This document shows, one piece after another, positions 1-11,950 of a stretch of DNA of 64,000 bases. Numbering within the stretch: position 1 is the stretch's first letter; every line of letters starts with the position of its first letter. The stretch comes from Ophioderma brevispina. Taxonomy: Eukaryota; Echinodermata; Ophiuroidea; Amphilepidida; Ophiodermatidae. The position numbers and the translations under genes were made by a program. The notes beneath the pieces are model-generated. The model saw only the letters and a list, made by a program, of their open reading frames with translations. It ran no database searches and had not been told where the DNA came from. The stretch spans positions 1 through 64,000 of the forward strand of contig JAMKCH010084969.1 in NCBI GenBank assembly GCA_023653785.1. The letters are read 5' to 3'.

Positions 1-3000
1 ATTTCCTGCGCCTTGATCTAGATGTAAGGGCGCGTTATAAATTCTGTATGTATGATGTATAGTATGTACTATTTCTAGTTTTTAAACCCATTTTCCCATT
101 TTTTTCTCTAAACGTCTACGTTCACGTCTGGCATCATCAATATCTTATTACACAAGTATCGTGGCTAATAATGGCGGGAAACGCTGTTGCGGAGTGCATG
201 GGAATCGTGTACACTAATTAAAGACTCCTCAAATTTACCAAGCACCTCATCAACTGGATCCATCACGAAGGTCAAGAATGCCAATCATGGATGAAAGGTC
301 ATTTGTAGAAAGAGTCCTTGTCAATATTCTTTTATATTTCTGCATGGTGCAGCTATAGTTCTCCTGGTGGTGATTTCCTGGCTGCTAATTCGTACAATTA
401 AATGCAACCTATGATCAAGCCTAGCCCGTGATCATGTATGGCGCATTTATGTTTTTAGGGTTTGGTTGATGCATTCGCCCTGGTGTCTATTGTAACTCAA
501 AGTTCGTCAACGCCGTCAGGATTTTTTAGTGATAAGCTGACAAGAAAAGTAAGGTGACCAACAATAGCTCAGAAATGCTAAAGAACCGTGGATGACTTAG
601 AGTAGAGTGGGCCTTACAGGGGTGAAAAATCATTTTTTTTTGTATTTTATTTTTGTCAACAGTTTTTTTTTGTATTCCATTTACTCTATTTCAACATGGA
701 AATGACAAAATTTTCCCCTGGGGTCTAACAAAAAGGTGCGCGCCTGGCCAAATCCAAAATGGCCGCCGATTTTCCCCCCACAAAAAAAATCACATTTTCA
801 GCCACATATAGTGTGGCAGTCCCACCATTATAATCGTGGCGGTTCAAAAATCTTGAAAATCGGCAAAAGAGTGGGGCTGACATTTTTCCAATAAAACGGG
901 TGGACTTGTAAATCGGGGATACGAAATATAAGGGTGGCCGTAAAATATCCTGTAAACAATGCACGTAATACTAATAACAATTCCTTCGCCTTGCTCTCGC
1001 ATAAATGTGTGTATCGCTTCCCTGTCAGCTCGCTCATTGCCAGCAGGAGCTCATGAAGCATTTATATATCTCATCTGGCGGAGCTCCAATCAGCATCAGT
1101 TTTAAATCATTGTTTTATCGGTGGTTGGTCAATCGTTTATTTACGCAAAAGCTCGGGTCTCCCCGTTTTGGTGAATGAAAATAGCTTTCGGAATATCGCA
1201 TGAGCGGAAACTCCCGATGATATTTAGCAGTCTCAGTCCAAATGGCGGCTCCCATCAAAACAAAGGGAGTTGTGATCTCGTGATTTTTGGCGAAGAAGAT
1301 CAATTCTGATGCCTAATTTTAGGCCCGAGGGATTTGAATGCAGATGATATTGAGGAAAAACGAAGCTGATAGTGTGTCTGAAAATGACTTGAATTGGAGC
1401 TGATCATGTACCAAATAGCGTACGTGCCCAGTAGTATGCCAGTCCCTGAGACCTGGCTGACTGGCTAGGCTAACCTGATTTTCACATGGATGTTGCATCA
1501 TAAACACAAGAGTTTCATTTTGTGTACCTCTGTGTGCTAGATTTGGAATATCTGGCCACAAAAAAATAAATTATATAATATGAGAATTCCTTTTCTTATA
1601 CAGACACATGTCCAATTCTGGTGATGGAGGTTTATGTTACTGTTTACCATTACTGGTAATCACAAATATTGCTTCCGATTGGTAAAAATGGTGGGGGTCC
1701 GAAATTTTCAGTATAAAGGGTGTCTCAGTAAAAAGGGTGGGGGTAAAATAAAAGAGGTTGGGGTCCAAACCCCACTGCCCACAGGGCCATAACTTTGTCA
1801 TTTTGTGGTGTTTTTACTTGTTTGTGGTCTCTAAAACCCATGTTTTTGGTCAAGCAATCTGTTAATGCACTAAAAAAGGCTAAAAGCATCTGTGTAGAGT
1901 GAACACCTGTTTTGACAACAATTTCTGCTGTCCTGCTCTCATTTTACCTTAATTAATTAGCAATTTTGCGCAAGATGTCAATTTCTTTGGCATTGCTAAG
2001 ACAAAATGTGGCTCTCTACTAGATAAGTTCCAGGTTCCTGACACCTCCACTTGGCATCAATCTGTTGCTCTGTAGTGTCCTGAATGTCATCATTCCTGTG
2101 TCGCTGCCAGATTCCATCTCCGGAACCATCAAGGCATCAGTGGGTCCACTCGGAAAGTTCCATCCCCATTGTCATTCAATAGTAGAACCCAATGTACCAT
2201 CTTTTGGTGCCTCAAACTCTTCTCAAATAACAGCAAGTGGTTTGTTAGGTTGGAACATCTAGGTCTTGAGAGTGAGACATTCCTCTCTGCTTCTTAGGCA
2301 CCCTTCAATGTTTCCAGTATTCCTTCTCACATGGAAATACCACTGCTTCCTCTGCTTGACAAGAACACAACCCCAAAAGCACAATAAAGGTTCTCAATCC
2401 TCTCGTATTGTCGGGTTTTTTCGGATAATTTGTTGCCCTTGTAGAGGTCCCCTCCTCCCTGCGGACATCTGTATCACGTTGATGGGCGACTCTCTGCATA
2501 ATAGGGGGTGAGCTTATTCCCGATTACCTAGATACGCAGTTAAATTCTCCCAAGAAAAAAACATTCCTAAAAATTATCTTATTCGGGAAGTGAATGATGT
2601 GTGAAGAAGAATTAGAACCATGTGATGATTTTATGAATTAGGCCCCTATGGCGGGAGTATGAGGGGTGAAAAACAAAAACATGATGAGCACAGATCTGTT
2701 TTTTGTAGACGTCTCTTTTGAGTGTATAGTGAAAAATAGAGGATGATTAGAAACGGTAGTGAATTATATCACTAAGGTGAATGTGTTACGTAGGCTATTT
2801 TAAACTTGAAGTTTGGAAATCGGGTGGCTCTGAAAAGAGCTATTTGCTTGTATTAATAGGCCCGATTGCATTGTGCGTCTGTGAGTAGGGTTTGTGCAAG
2901 TTTTATAGTTTTTATTACGTTTTATTAAAGCATTTTAAGTAGTTTTTCAGAGGCCATGGCAAGAAAGTAACCCATCTCAAGATTTTTTTTTGTTTTATGG

Positions 3001-3282
3001 CAACAGTTAGTGGCCTAGAAACCTATGTGGGTCACGGTGAACGGTCAAAGGTCATGTCAAGTTATGTGGAGGTCCAGTTTTTACTGTGCTTGTCTTGTAA
3101 AAGCACGTAAACCTTAAAATTTGTCTAGCCTTTTAAATTGCCAAGTGAGGAACAGGTTCGGTATATTTTTCGGCATATGGATTACTTGGTATTTGTGGCT
3201 GTATCGTTCTGGGTGGGACTACCAAACTCTGGGAACGCGGGACCACGGTCCCAGAATTGAAGCTTCCGAAAATAATATTTTT
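1..3282. other. Non-coding stretch, no gene recognised
   Basis: No exon, RNA gene or complete mobile element could be supported here. The open frames are short and have no recognisable domain. A motif around 735-770 (a GCGC-rich start followed by AAAATGGCCGCC) recurs in reverse orientation near 9910-9940, so both are probably parts of an old dispersed repeat. G-rich imperfect repeats occur around 1690-1770. Positions 2065-2511 are relatively GC-balanced and open on both strands, but nothing there is identifiable. Confidence 0.5.
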
Positions 3283-4704
3283 GTCTCGCCTGAATTTGTT
3301 CGGCAGAGACTTAGTAATCACTTTTCTATTGTCCTGTCTTGTCTGTCGTCTGTCTTGTCTGTCTGTCATGATGATTGTGTGCCTGACGTCCGTGTTCACG
3401 GGTTTTTGGTACGAATTATCTGGATTCCGTAAAGGGCTATGTGATTGTAACTTGGTGGGGAAAGAAGGGGTCCAGAGAGTCTCGGACTTTGATTAATTTG
3501 GCGTTTTGAAACTTGCAAAATTACGTATCTAATTTGCATAATAAGACGAACATTTTTCATGCAAGGCCTGTGTACACGTTTTCTGGAGTTCCGTAAGGCG
3601 TATGTATAATGATGTGTAAATTGGTGGGATGGGAGCGGGCTGGAGGGATTCTCGAAACGGATTAGATTTCGGGCCGTATTTGGGCAATTAGTATGCAAAT
3701 GAGCTATAATAGCAAAAAAAAACAGCGGAATTGCCTATAATTTTGATAACGGTTCCATTGGATACGGAAAAATTCCTCCACTGAATGGAAGCCTATCATG
3801 GTTCGCGCATTCGTTTTTGCAAATTTGAAAGTGTGAATTAATGCGGCTTAGGTATGCAAAGAGCTAATAAATATGCGTAATTCCTGTATCTCTGAAACAC
3901 CGTACATCGGCTAGGAAAATTCTTTGTGAATGAAAGAATACTCTGCCTGCATCTTTTGGAGGAATAATAACTTGGGTCAAGTGATGTGGGCCGATAAATT
4001 TTAATTTTGTAAGGGGCAGTTTTTTGATCAATTGATTAAATTAAAAAGGCATAATTCTGTATCACTGAAATGTTACATGGAATAGCCAAAATTCATTCGC
4101 TACCGGACTTCTATGCCGTACATCTTTTGTATGTTGAATCACCAATTGCGGGTTTCGTCAAAGTGGCAAGGGGATCAAATTAAAGGAGCATTGTTTGATG
4201 CAATTGATCTTAAATTAAATATGCGTTATTGCTGTATCGCTTAAATGTGGTACAGGGATATGCAAAATTCCTTCTCTAAATGAGAATACTATATGGTAAC
4301 ATCTTTTGTGTGAATCATAATTGTGGTCAAATGCAACTGTCGGCCACTTAAAGGGGCATCTTTGATATTTTAAAATGCCAACTAATGCGAAAAGCTTGGG
4401 CCATTTCAACCAAATTTTCTAAGGGTGTTAAATGGTCAGGTGAAATACTACAACTTCAAAAAGAAATTGTTGAGTCAGGGAGTAGTTGTTACCTACAATA
4501 AATTAGGTTAGATGTTTATTTGGAATTATATGGCTGCGGTGTGATTTGGTGGTGTACACAACAGGTGTACAAAACAAAAGATCTAATCATAATTAGGTCA
4601 AGGTGCATGTGGGCCAATTAAAAGGGGCATTGGTTTATCAATTGACCTAATTAAATATGCTCAGTTGCTGTATAGCTGACACAGTACATTGGATATGAAT
4701 TATT

Positions 4705-7700
4705 TCTGTGTTACATGGAGCGGTGGGGTGTTGGGGGAGAAGAGGTGGGGTGTTTGGGAAAAAAGTGGGATGGGGTCGGGTTGCGGGGTGTTGGGGAGGG
4801 GGGGGGAGGGTTGGTGAAGGGAGGGAGGTGTGGGGGGGTGGTGAGGGGGAGGTGTGTTGTGCAGGGGGAGGGGTAGGGGTTGGGGTGTTGGGGAAGGGGC
4901 TGGGGTTGGGGCGAGGGGGGTGGCGGGTGTTGGGGGGGGTTAGGAGGGAGGGGGAGGGGGATGGGGTGTTTGTCTTCTTAGGGGTGGGGAGGGGGATGGG
5001 GGTTCGGTGAGAGGGGGAGGGGGTGTGGGGAGGGGGATGGGGTGTTGGGGAGGGGCGATGAGGGTGTGGGGAGGGCGGATGGGGTTGTCGGTTGTTGGGG
5101 AGGGGGTGGGGTGGTGTGAGGGGGGGTTTGGGAGGCGGGTGCGGTCTTGGGGAGGGGGAATGGCGAGGGGGAATGGGGAATGGTGGGGGGATGGGGGTTG
5201 GGGGGAGAGGGGGGGTGTGTTGGGGAGGGAGATGGGGTTTACTCGGAGGGGGGTGAGGAAAGGGCGAGGGTTTGGGGGAGGGTTGGGGTGTTTGAAGAGG
5301 GTGGCGGGTTGGGGTGTTGAGGGGTTTGGGGAGGGTAGGGTGGTGTTGGGGAGGGTGGGGTGTTGAGGGTGGTTTGGGAAGGGGGGTGGGGTGTAGAGGG
5401 GTGGCTGTTTTGAGGGTTTGTTTGGGAGGGGGTGGGCGGTTTGTCGAGGGTGTTGTGTTGGGGGGAGGTTGGGGTAGGGGTTGGGGTGTGGGGACGGAGG
5501 GGGGATTGTTTAGGTGGTGTATGGGAGAGGGGGGTGTTGAGGAAGGGGTGGGGTGTTGAGGTGTTGGTATGGTGTTGGGGCAGGGGTGGGAGGGGTGGGT
5601 GTCGAGGGGGTGCGTGTTGGGGAGGGGTCGGGGTTGTTGGGGTTGGTTTTGGCGGATTGGGGGTGTTGGGTGGGGGTTGTTGGGAGGGGGGGGGGTGGGG
5701 TGTGAAGGGTGTTGGGGGAGGGGGTGGGGTCGGTGAAAGGGTTGTATGGGAAGGGGGTGGGTATTGAGGGGGTCGCTGCAGGACGGGGGTGCAGTGTATG
5801 AGGGGGTCTGCTAGGGGAGGGGTGGGGATTGTTGAGGAGGTGTTGGGGAGGGGGGGGGGGTGGCTTAGTAGGGTTTATGGGGGTAGGTAGGGTGTTCGTG
5901 AGGGGTGTGTGGGGAGGGGTGTGTTGTGGGTGTGGATGTTGGGGAGGGGTTGTTGAGGGTGTGGAGGGTGGTGGGTGTTGGGAGGGGTGGGGTGCGGTCG
6001 GTGTTGTTGTTTTGGGGAGGGGTAGGCTGGTGCTGGGGAGGGGAGGCAGGTGGGGATTGTTGAAGGGTTGTTGGGGATGTGTAGAGGGTGTTGGGGAGGG
6101 GGTGGTGAAGGTGGTGTGGGGGAGGGGTAGGTCGCTAGGGCGCTTGTGAGGGGGGTGGGGGTGTTGGGTGTTTTAGTGCGTTGGGGAGGGGGGTTGTGTG
6201 AGTTGTTGTGTGGGGAGGGGTTGTTGAGGTTGGTTGGGGAGGGGGTGTTGAGGTAGCTGTGTTGGTGAGGTGGTTGGGGACGTTGGGGAGGGGGCGGGTG
6301 GGGTGTGGGGGAGGGGGATGGGGTGTTGGGAGCGCGCGGAGGATTGGGGTGTGGGGGAGGGGGGATGGGTGTTGGGGAGGGGGGAGATGGGGTGTTGGGC
6401 TGAGGGGGATGGGGTTGTTGGGGAGGGGGAGGGGGAAGATGGGGGTGTGGAAATGTGGGTTGTTGGGAGGGGGTGAAGGGGGTGGGTGGTGCGGGGGTTT
6501 CTGGGGATGGGTGTTGGGTGTGGGGAGGGGGGGGGGTGGGGAGGGGCTGGGTTGTGGGGAGGGGGATGGGTTAGGAGGGGTGTGAGGAAGGCGGTGGGTG
6601 GTTGGGGAGGGGTTGGGGTGTTGAGATGGGGAGGGCCGGGCTTGGCGGGTGTGTTGCGGGGTGTTGTGGAGGGATTAGGGGGTAGGGGCGAGGGATATTA
6701 GGGGGCTGTTGGGGGGGTTGGGAGGCTGTATTGTGTTGCGGGGTGGTTGGGACTGAAGGAGGTGGGGTGGGTTGGAAAGGTGATTGAGGTGTGTTGGAGT
6801 GGGGAGAGTGGGTGTTGTTGAGTGTGTTATTGGTTGCGGAGGGGTGGCGGCGTGGGGGGGGGGACGGGGGGTGGATTGTTGACGGTTAGAACTATTTTTT
6901 ATGCCTTATTTTTTTGTCTAACATTGGTTGCTGCATGGAGGGGGTCGCGCAACCAATGTCTTGCTTGTTGGTGAGCGGGGTGGGGTGTTGCGGGGGTTAG
7001 GGAGGGGAGGTGCCTTGTAGGGGAGGAGTGGGGTGTGAGGCGGTGTTGGGGAAGGGGTTAGGGTTGTTGTGGTGGTTTATCGGGGAGCGGGTGTAGGGGA
7101 GGGTGGGGAAGTGTGGTGGTGTCGGCCAGGTGAAGCGGTGTTGGGACAGGGCTGGGCGGTTGGGGGGGGGGGTTGTTGATGTTGTTGCAGGTTGTTTGGG
7201 AAGTTGAAGGGTGTTGGGAGGGGGATGGGTTATTGTGGGTTGTTGGGCAGGGGAGTGCTTGCGCGAGGAGGGGGCGGGGTGGTAGGGTGTTGCGGTGTGT
7301 TGGGAGGGGGTGCGTGTTGGGGGTGTTGGGAGGGGTGTGGGGTGGAGTTTGTTGAGAGGGTGTTGGGGAGGGGTGGGGTGTTGGGGAGGGGTTGGTTTGT
7401 CGGCGGTGGTGTGGGGGGGGTGTTGTGCGGGGGTTTGGGGAGGGGTGTTGTTGGGGGTGTTGGGAGGGGGTGGGGTGTTTTGTTGCGGTGTTTGGGGAGG
7501 GGTGCGGGTGTGGGGAGGGGGTGGTGGGGATGTTTGAAAGGGTGTTGGGGAGGGGGTGTGCGGTGGTGGAGCGCCGGGGGGGCGAGGGGGTTGAGGGGAG
7601 TTGGGGAAGGGGGGTGGGATGGGTGTTGGAACGGGCGTTGAGGGGTGTGGGAGGCGGTGGGGTGTGGGGTGCAGCGGGGTAGGGTGGGGTGTTGTGAATG

Positions 7701-9058
7701 ATGTATGTGGGATGTTGGGGAGGGGTTGGGGTTGTTGCGGTGGTGGGGGCAGGGGGTTGGGGTATGTTGGAGAGCGGTGTTGGGGAGGGGGGGGGGTGTT
7801 ATCGCGGAGGGGGTGGTGTTGTTGCGGGGTGTTGGGGGAGAGGGTGTGTGGGGTGTTGCGGGGTGTGGGGAGGGAGATTGTTGCGGAGGGGTGGGGTGTG
7901 TTGAGGGGGTGTTGTGTTGAAGAGGGGGGAGTGTGGGTTGTTAGGTGGTGTGTTGGGGGGAGGGGTGGGGTGTTGAGGGGTGTTGGGAAGGGGGGGGGGT
8001 TTGAGGGGGTGTTTTGGGGAGTGGGTTAGGGAGTTGTTGGGTGTTGAGGTGGGTTGGGGAGGGGTGTGAGGGTGTGAGTTGGGGAGGGTGTTGTGGGGGG
8101 TTGGGGAGGGCGGGGGGGGGTGGAGGGGGTGTTGGGGAGGGGGGGGGAATGGCTGCGGGGAGGTGTTGGGGAGCGGGTGGGTGTTGAGGGGTGGTGTGGG
8201 GAGGGGGGTAGGTGTGGGGAGGTTAGGGTGTTGAGGGGTGTTGGGAGGGGGTGGGGTTTTATATGGAGGGGTTTGAGCGGAGGTGTAGGTGGGGTGTTGC
8301 GGGGTGTTGGGGAGGGGGGGTGGGTGTTGAGGGGGTGGTGTTGGGGAGGGGGGGGTGTGGTGGTGGGTGTTGGGAGGGGGGTGGGGTGTTGAGTTGGTGG
8401 TTGGAAGGGGGTAGTGTTTGACCTGGGTGGTGCTGGCGAGGGGGCTCTGGGGAGGGCGTGTTTGCGGTTGTGGGGAGAGGGGTGAGGGTGTTGGAGGGGG
8501 GGGTGTTGTGGTGTGTTGGGGTGTTGTGGTCGTGTTGGGGAGGGGGTGGGTTGTTGCGTGGTGTGGGGAGGGAGGGGAGTGGGGGTTTGGGAGGGGCTGG
8601 GCGTTGCCGGCTGGTGTGGGGGAGGGGGTGGGGGGGGTGTAGGGGAGGGGGTGAGAGTGTTGGGGAGGATTGGGGTGTTGTGTGAGGAGGTTGGGAGGGT
8701 GGGGGAGTATGCAGGGTGTTTTGGTGTTGGGGAGGGGACTGGGGGTGGTGTCGCGGGTGTGGGGACGGGGGTGGGGAGTGCGGGGGGGGTTGGGGGGCGG
8801 TTTGGTGTGTTGCGGGGTGTTGGTGAGGGTTTGGGGGGTGTTGCGGGGGTTGGTGAGGGTGGGGTTGTTGCGGGTGTTGGGAGGTGGGTTGTGGTTGTTT
8901 TGGGGGGTGTTGGGGAAGGGGTGGGGTTCAAGGTGTTGGGGAGGGGGAGGGGTGGTGTTGCGGAGGTCGTGGTGGGGGGTGGGGTGTCTGGTGATGGGGT
9001 GTTGCATAGGGGGGGGTGTTGTAGGTTAGTGGGGAGGGGGTGGGTGTTGGGGAGGGGA
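4705..9058 (+). repeat. 4.3-kb G/T-only minisatellite (unit near GGTGTTGGGGAGGGG)
   Basis: The plus strand is almost entirely G and T for more than 4 kb. It is built of degenerate units of about 15-17 nt centred on GGTGTTGGGGAGGGG, with G runs of 3-9. C and A are rare, giving extreme strand asymmetry. Runs of four or more G tracts are continuous, so G-quadruplex formation is expected. The array occupies the middle of the HINE-type element at 3283-9209. The long open frames on either strand here (up to 402 codons) follow from absence of A and are not genes. Confidence 0.9.
6885..6959. other. Hairpin island interrupting the G/T array
   Basis: A short AT-rich, mixed-composition island sits inside the G/T minisatellite. 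It contains two back-to-back inverted repeats. GTTAGA (6885-6890) pairs with TCTAAC (6917-6922). ACATTGGTTGC (6921-6931) pairs perfectly with GCAACCAATGT (6949-6959) across a 17-nt loop. It could be a remnant of the original spacer or a small insertion. Function unknown. Confidence 0.75.
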
Positions 9059-9209
9059 TACCTGCAATACTCCACTGTATCTGCTTGCACAAACTTCTTT
9101 GGGAACACTTACTGTACAGTTGCAAATCTGGTGTGCTGCTCTTTGGTCTTACCGCGATACGCGCAAAGCAGGCGAGAGACTTGTGGTTCGAGAGAAGAAG
9201 AAAACCGCC

Positions 9210-10229
9210 TGTTTCAAATTATATTCCTCAAGAGTGTCTTTCATCTCAGATTTTGACCAAGGAACATTTTCTAAGCAAACAATCACTCTGTGTCCAGGTT
9301 TTATCAAATTATAAGGTAACAGTGGGAAATGATAGTTTCTTATCATCATTTTCTAGAATATAAACAAAAACACATATATTTAAGTACAGCATAGCCATAC
9401 AAAAGTGTAAAATCAATAGATATCTCATGCATTAAGAGAAAGTACCCAAGGAGATACTTTTCATTTGAAAAGGGTTATTGTTAGTTCTAGTTGTTGCATG
9501 TGCGGTGGGTTCAGGCTTTTGGGTAGGCAGCCTGTTTACAATTCTTGGAAGGAGAACATGTTGAAAATTCGCAAAATTAGGCGTTTCTATAAATCTATGG
9601 GGTTCTACTTCTCTCACCATCATTAACATCCTTGAAATAAGATAATTTTTTAAGAAATGCCTTTTTCTTGGAGAATTTAAATGCGTCTTAGGTAATCGTG
9701 AAAAGCTCACGCCCTATGATATATGGCAAAAAAATTATAAAATGTGCCCTTACATTTCAATACTGTAGAATAATTACAGAATTTTTAACTGCCTAATCGA
9801 AATGGATCTGTGCCCCCCAAACAAAACATCGGGTTCAGAACACCAACAACCACACAAAGAGACCCAACAAAGGGACAAGTTATGGCCGAAAATTGATTTT
9901 TCAGGGGAAACCGGCGGCCATTTTGGATTTTGGCCGGCGCACTTGTTCTGACCCCCCCGGCGGCCCACTTTGGTACTTTCACGTTGAGATAGACGTCCAT
10001 GAATAAACCAAAACTGTTTGCCAAACATAAAACCAAAACTCACCCTTTATAGAGCCTGTAAATCTAAGCATTCCTATGATTTGGAACAAATTGCCACAGA
10101 AGGTTTTTTGGTTCCTTGTTCCAACTCCCGCTCGACATATATACACAATGGCCAAATGGACATGGCAGGGGGAATTAGCATACTCCACAATGGCCGCCAA
10201 AGGCCACTTTGAGGCCTGTTTCTCCTAAA
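9210..10229. other. Non-coding stretch with HINE-internal remnant
   Basis: No gene seen. Positions about 9510-9640 (motif around GCCTGTTTACA, then GAAAATTCGCAAAATTAGGC) resemble a block found at 46060-46160 and again inside the HINE at 52395-52500, so this is probably a fragment of another member of the same mobile family. A segment near 9910-9940 repeats, inverted, a motif seen near 735-770. Confidence 0.45.
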
Positions 10230-11950
10230 TGGTTGGTTTCAGACCCCCGAACCTCCCCATGCCGCCTTATTCGCTCATTGTTAGCGGAGACAACACCGGA
10301 CCCACACATTGTGGACGCTCTCTCCACTATCGACCTGTCCTAGCAGGTGCAATTCCGTGACTCCGGCCTGGCGCGTTGTGTGAGCGACACCCCTCGAGGC
10401 GGACATGGTGTTCTTCCCGGGGTTCTGGTTACTGCGACCTAAATTTATTACCCCGCACGGCGACTACTCTGTGGCCTGTTCACCTTATACCGTCCCAGAG
10501 TCCTTGTACCGTTGGATTGCAGAGACAGTGGAGTCGACCCTACACCAACAGTAGTTACCACACATGCTTTTATCGCGTTGATCGGTGGTTGCGTTGAACG
10601 TCTAGCTTACGCCTTTCATGCGCAGTTGCTTGGTTTAACGACAGATCTCTTTGGCTCTGCTCCACAGTCTCGCCACCGATCCTTGCATGGGCGCGCGAAC
10701 CATGTCGGCCATACCATGCAGCAGACCCCTGCGTCTGCTGGTCATCGCACCATGACCCTTAGGATCGCACCGGCTGGCGGCGCCATCTGTTTCATAACCT
10801 GGATGTCTCTAGCTCTTGGTAGACCCTGGGGTGGAGTATGTAGTGGGTCTTTGGGGGCGGATCTCCTTGGGGTGGATTTCCGTAGGCGGCTCTACTGGAA
10901 GCGGATCTACTGCGGGCCCTTACCCCGGGGCGCTCGCCGGGTCCGCTACCAACGGTCCACGGCGCTTCCCTCGCCCAGTGAGCAGGGGCTTCCGTGGGAC
11001 GCACCTTAGTCCCTTAGGACTAGCTGGACACCCAGGTAGCCGTCGAATTGCTTCCGAGCTTCTACTTTCCTTGGGTCCCTCAGATTTGTAGTACCTCACG
11101 TATCTGGTCCTTGTGCTCGAGTTCCCTCACGTCGACTTCTCCTCTATATTTGTGCGTCACCCCGCCCACGCATCCCGACCCGGGATGATTTTCTGAGCGC
11201 ATTGACTTGTCACTGAACTCCATCGGACGTAGGCTAAACACCTATCCTCCGCACCTTGAGCAAACATCTATCACGGAAACATTCAGTGAAATGAACTGGT
11301 TGTAGTGGGAACCCAAAGTCAGGATCCCAATGCGTGTGTCACCCCAAGCGCTCTTTGGGCGCTGTTCTTGAAACTTTCGGTTTAGTGGGCTGGTATCGGA
11401 AGCATTTCATTGTCGACAAATCCTCCGAAAAACTAAACCTGGGCTGGCGCGCACGGTATCGTCAAGCAAATCCTCCAGACTGCTACACCCTCGAGCCACT
11501 GTCGACCACCGTGCTGGTTGCTGCAAAGTTTCGCGTACCGAGGCCGTACGGGTAGCCATACTCGCAGCCATAGGGCATCGGGGGACGTGTTCGTCGCAGA
11601 GGCTGCCGGGCGCTTTTAAGCTGAGCTTCGTCCTTCTGCCTTCTGCTCTCCCGCACCTTTTAACCCATCCCGTCGAGTCTCTGCTCTTCTAACCATCCTG
11701 CTACTGTAGCCGGAGACGCCCCTTTAAACTACTTAGTTGATGCCTAAGCACTAAAGTGATACCTCAGGCATCGACAACCCGATTAGCCGATTAGTGGCAA
11801 ATAGATTACGGATTCGCGTGATAACTGGCTGAGGAGTGCCGAGTTAGAGGAGCGACGGCTCTGACACAGAAGTACGAGGGAGAGTCTTCAAGATGCGAGA
11901 CAGCAGAGGACATCGTAAGCTCAATAGGAGCGAAGAGCGGTACGTCTGAA
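10230..11950. other. GC-rich block of unknown origin
   Basis: About 1.7 kb is distinctly richer in G+C and CpG than its surroundings and lacks the A/T runs seen elsewhere. The longest open frame is 10512-11009 on the plus strand (165 codons). It matches no family I can recognise and could be open by composition alone. A hairpin lies near the right side: GATGCCT at about 11740 pairs with AGGCATC at about 11767. Possibilities are a decayed mobile element coding region, a CpG-rich regulatory or first-exon region of the downstream RNF gene, or foreign DNA. I cannot choose among them. Confidence 0.4.

Larger units (their letters stand above)
3283..9209 (+). mobile_element. Helentron-like non-autonomous element (HINE type), copy 1, with giant minisatellite core
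   Basis: The left end starts with GTCTCGCC (3283-3290), whose reverse complement GGCGAGAC is found near the right end as GGCGAGAGAC (9171-9180). The right end then carries a decayed GGTTC...AAACC hairpin. This layout (5' subterminal inverted repeat, tandem-repeat core, 3' subterminal repeat followed by a terminal hairpin, insertion in a T run) is the described structure of HINEs, non-autonomous relatives of Helentrons (rolling-circle transposons). Positions 3283-4560 match 50991-52290, and 9063-9195 match 53840-53945, in the same order. The left end is itself nearly palindromic (GTCTC...GAGAC, 3283-3310) and is followed by CTGTC-rich DNA. No transposase is encoded. The right limit is approximate. 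Confidence 0.7.

Noticed and set aside
4708..8685. Many plus-strand frames rich in Gly, Val, Trp and Cys
   Set aside because: Same cause: G/T-only repeat translated in three frames.
4705..9058. Possible telomeric or interstitial telomere repeat (TTGGGG-like)
   Set aside because: Units are 15-17 nt, degenerate and contain GTGTTGGGGAGGGG. The animal telomere unit TTAGGG does not occur in tandem.
7799..9108. Long minus-strand open frames of 402 and 360 codons rich in Pro, Thr, His and Asn
   Set aside because: They are the complement of the G/T minisatellite. Stop codons are rare because the strand lacks T and G, and the sequence has no non-repetitive content.
10512..11009. 165-codon frame as a real gene
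   Set aside because: No recognisable domain, GC-rich composition lowers stop frequency, and the opposite strand is also open for 70 codons.
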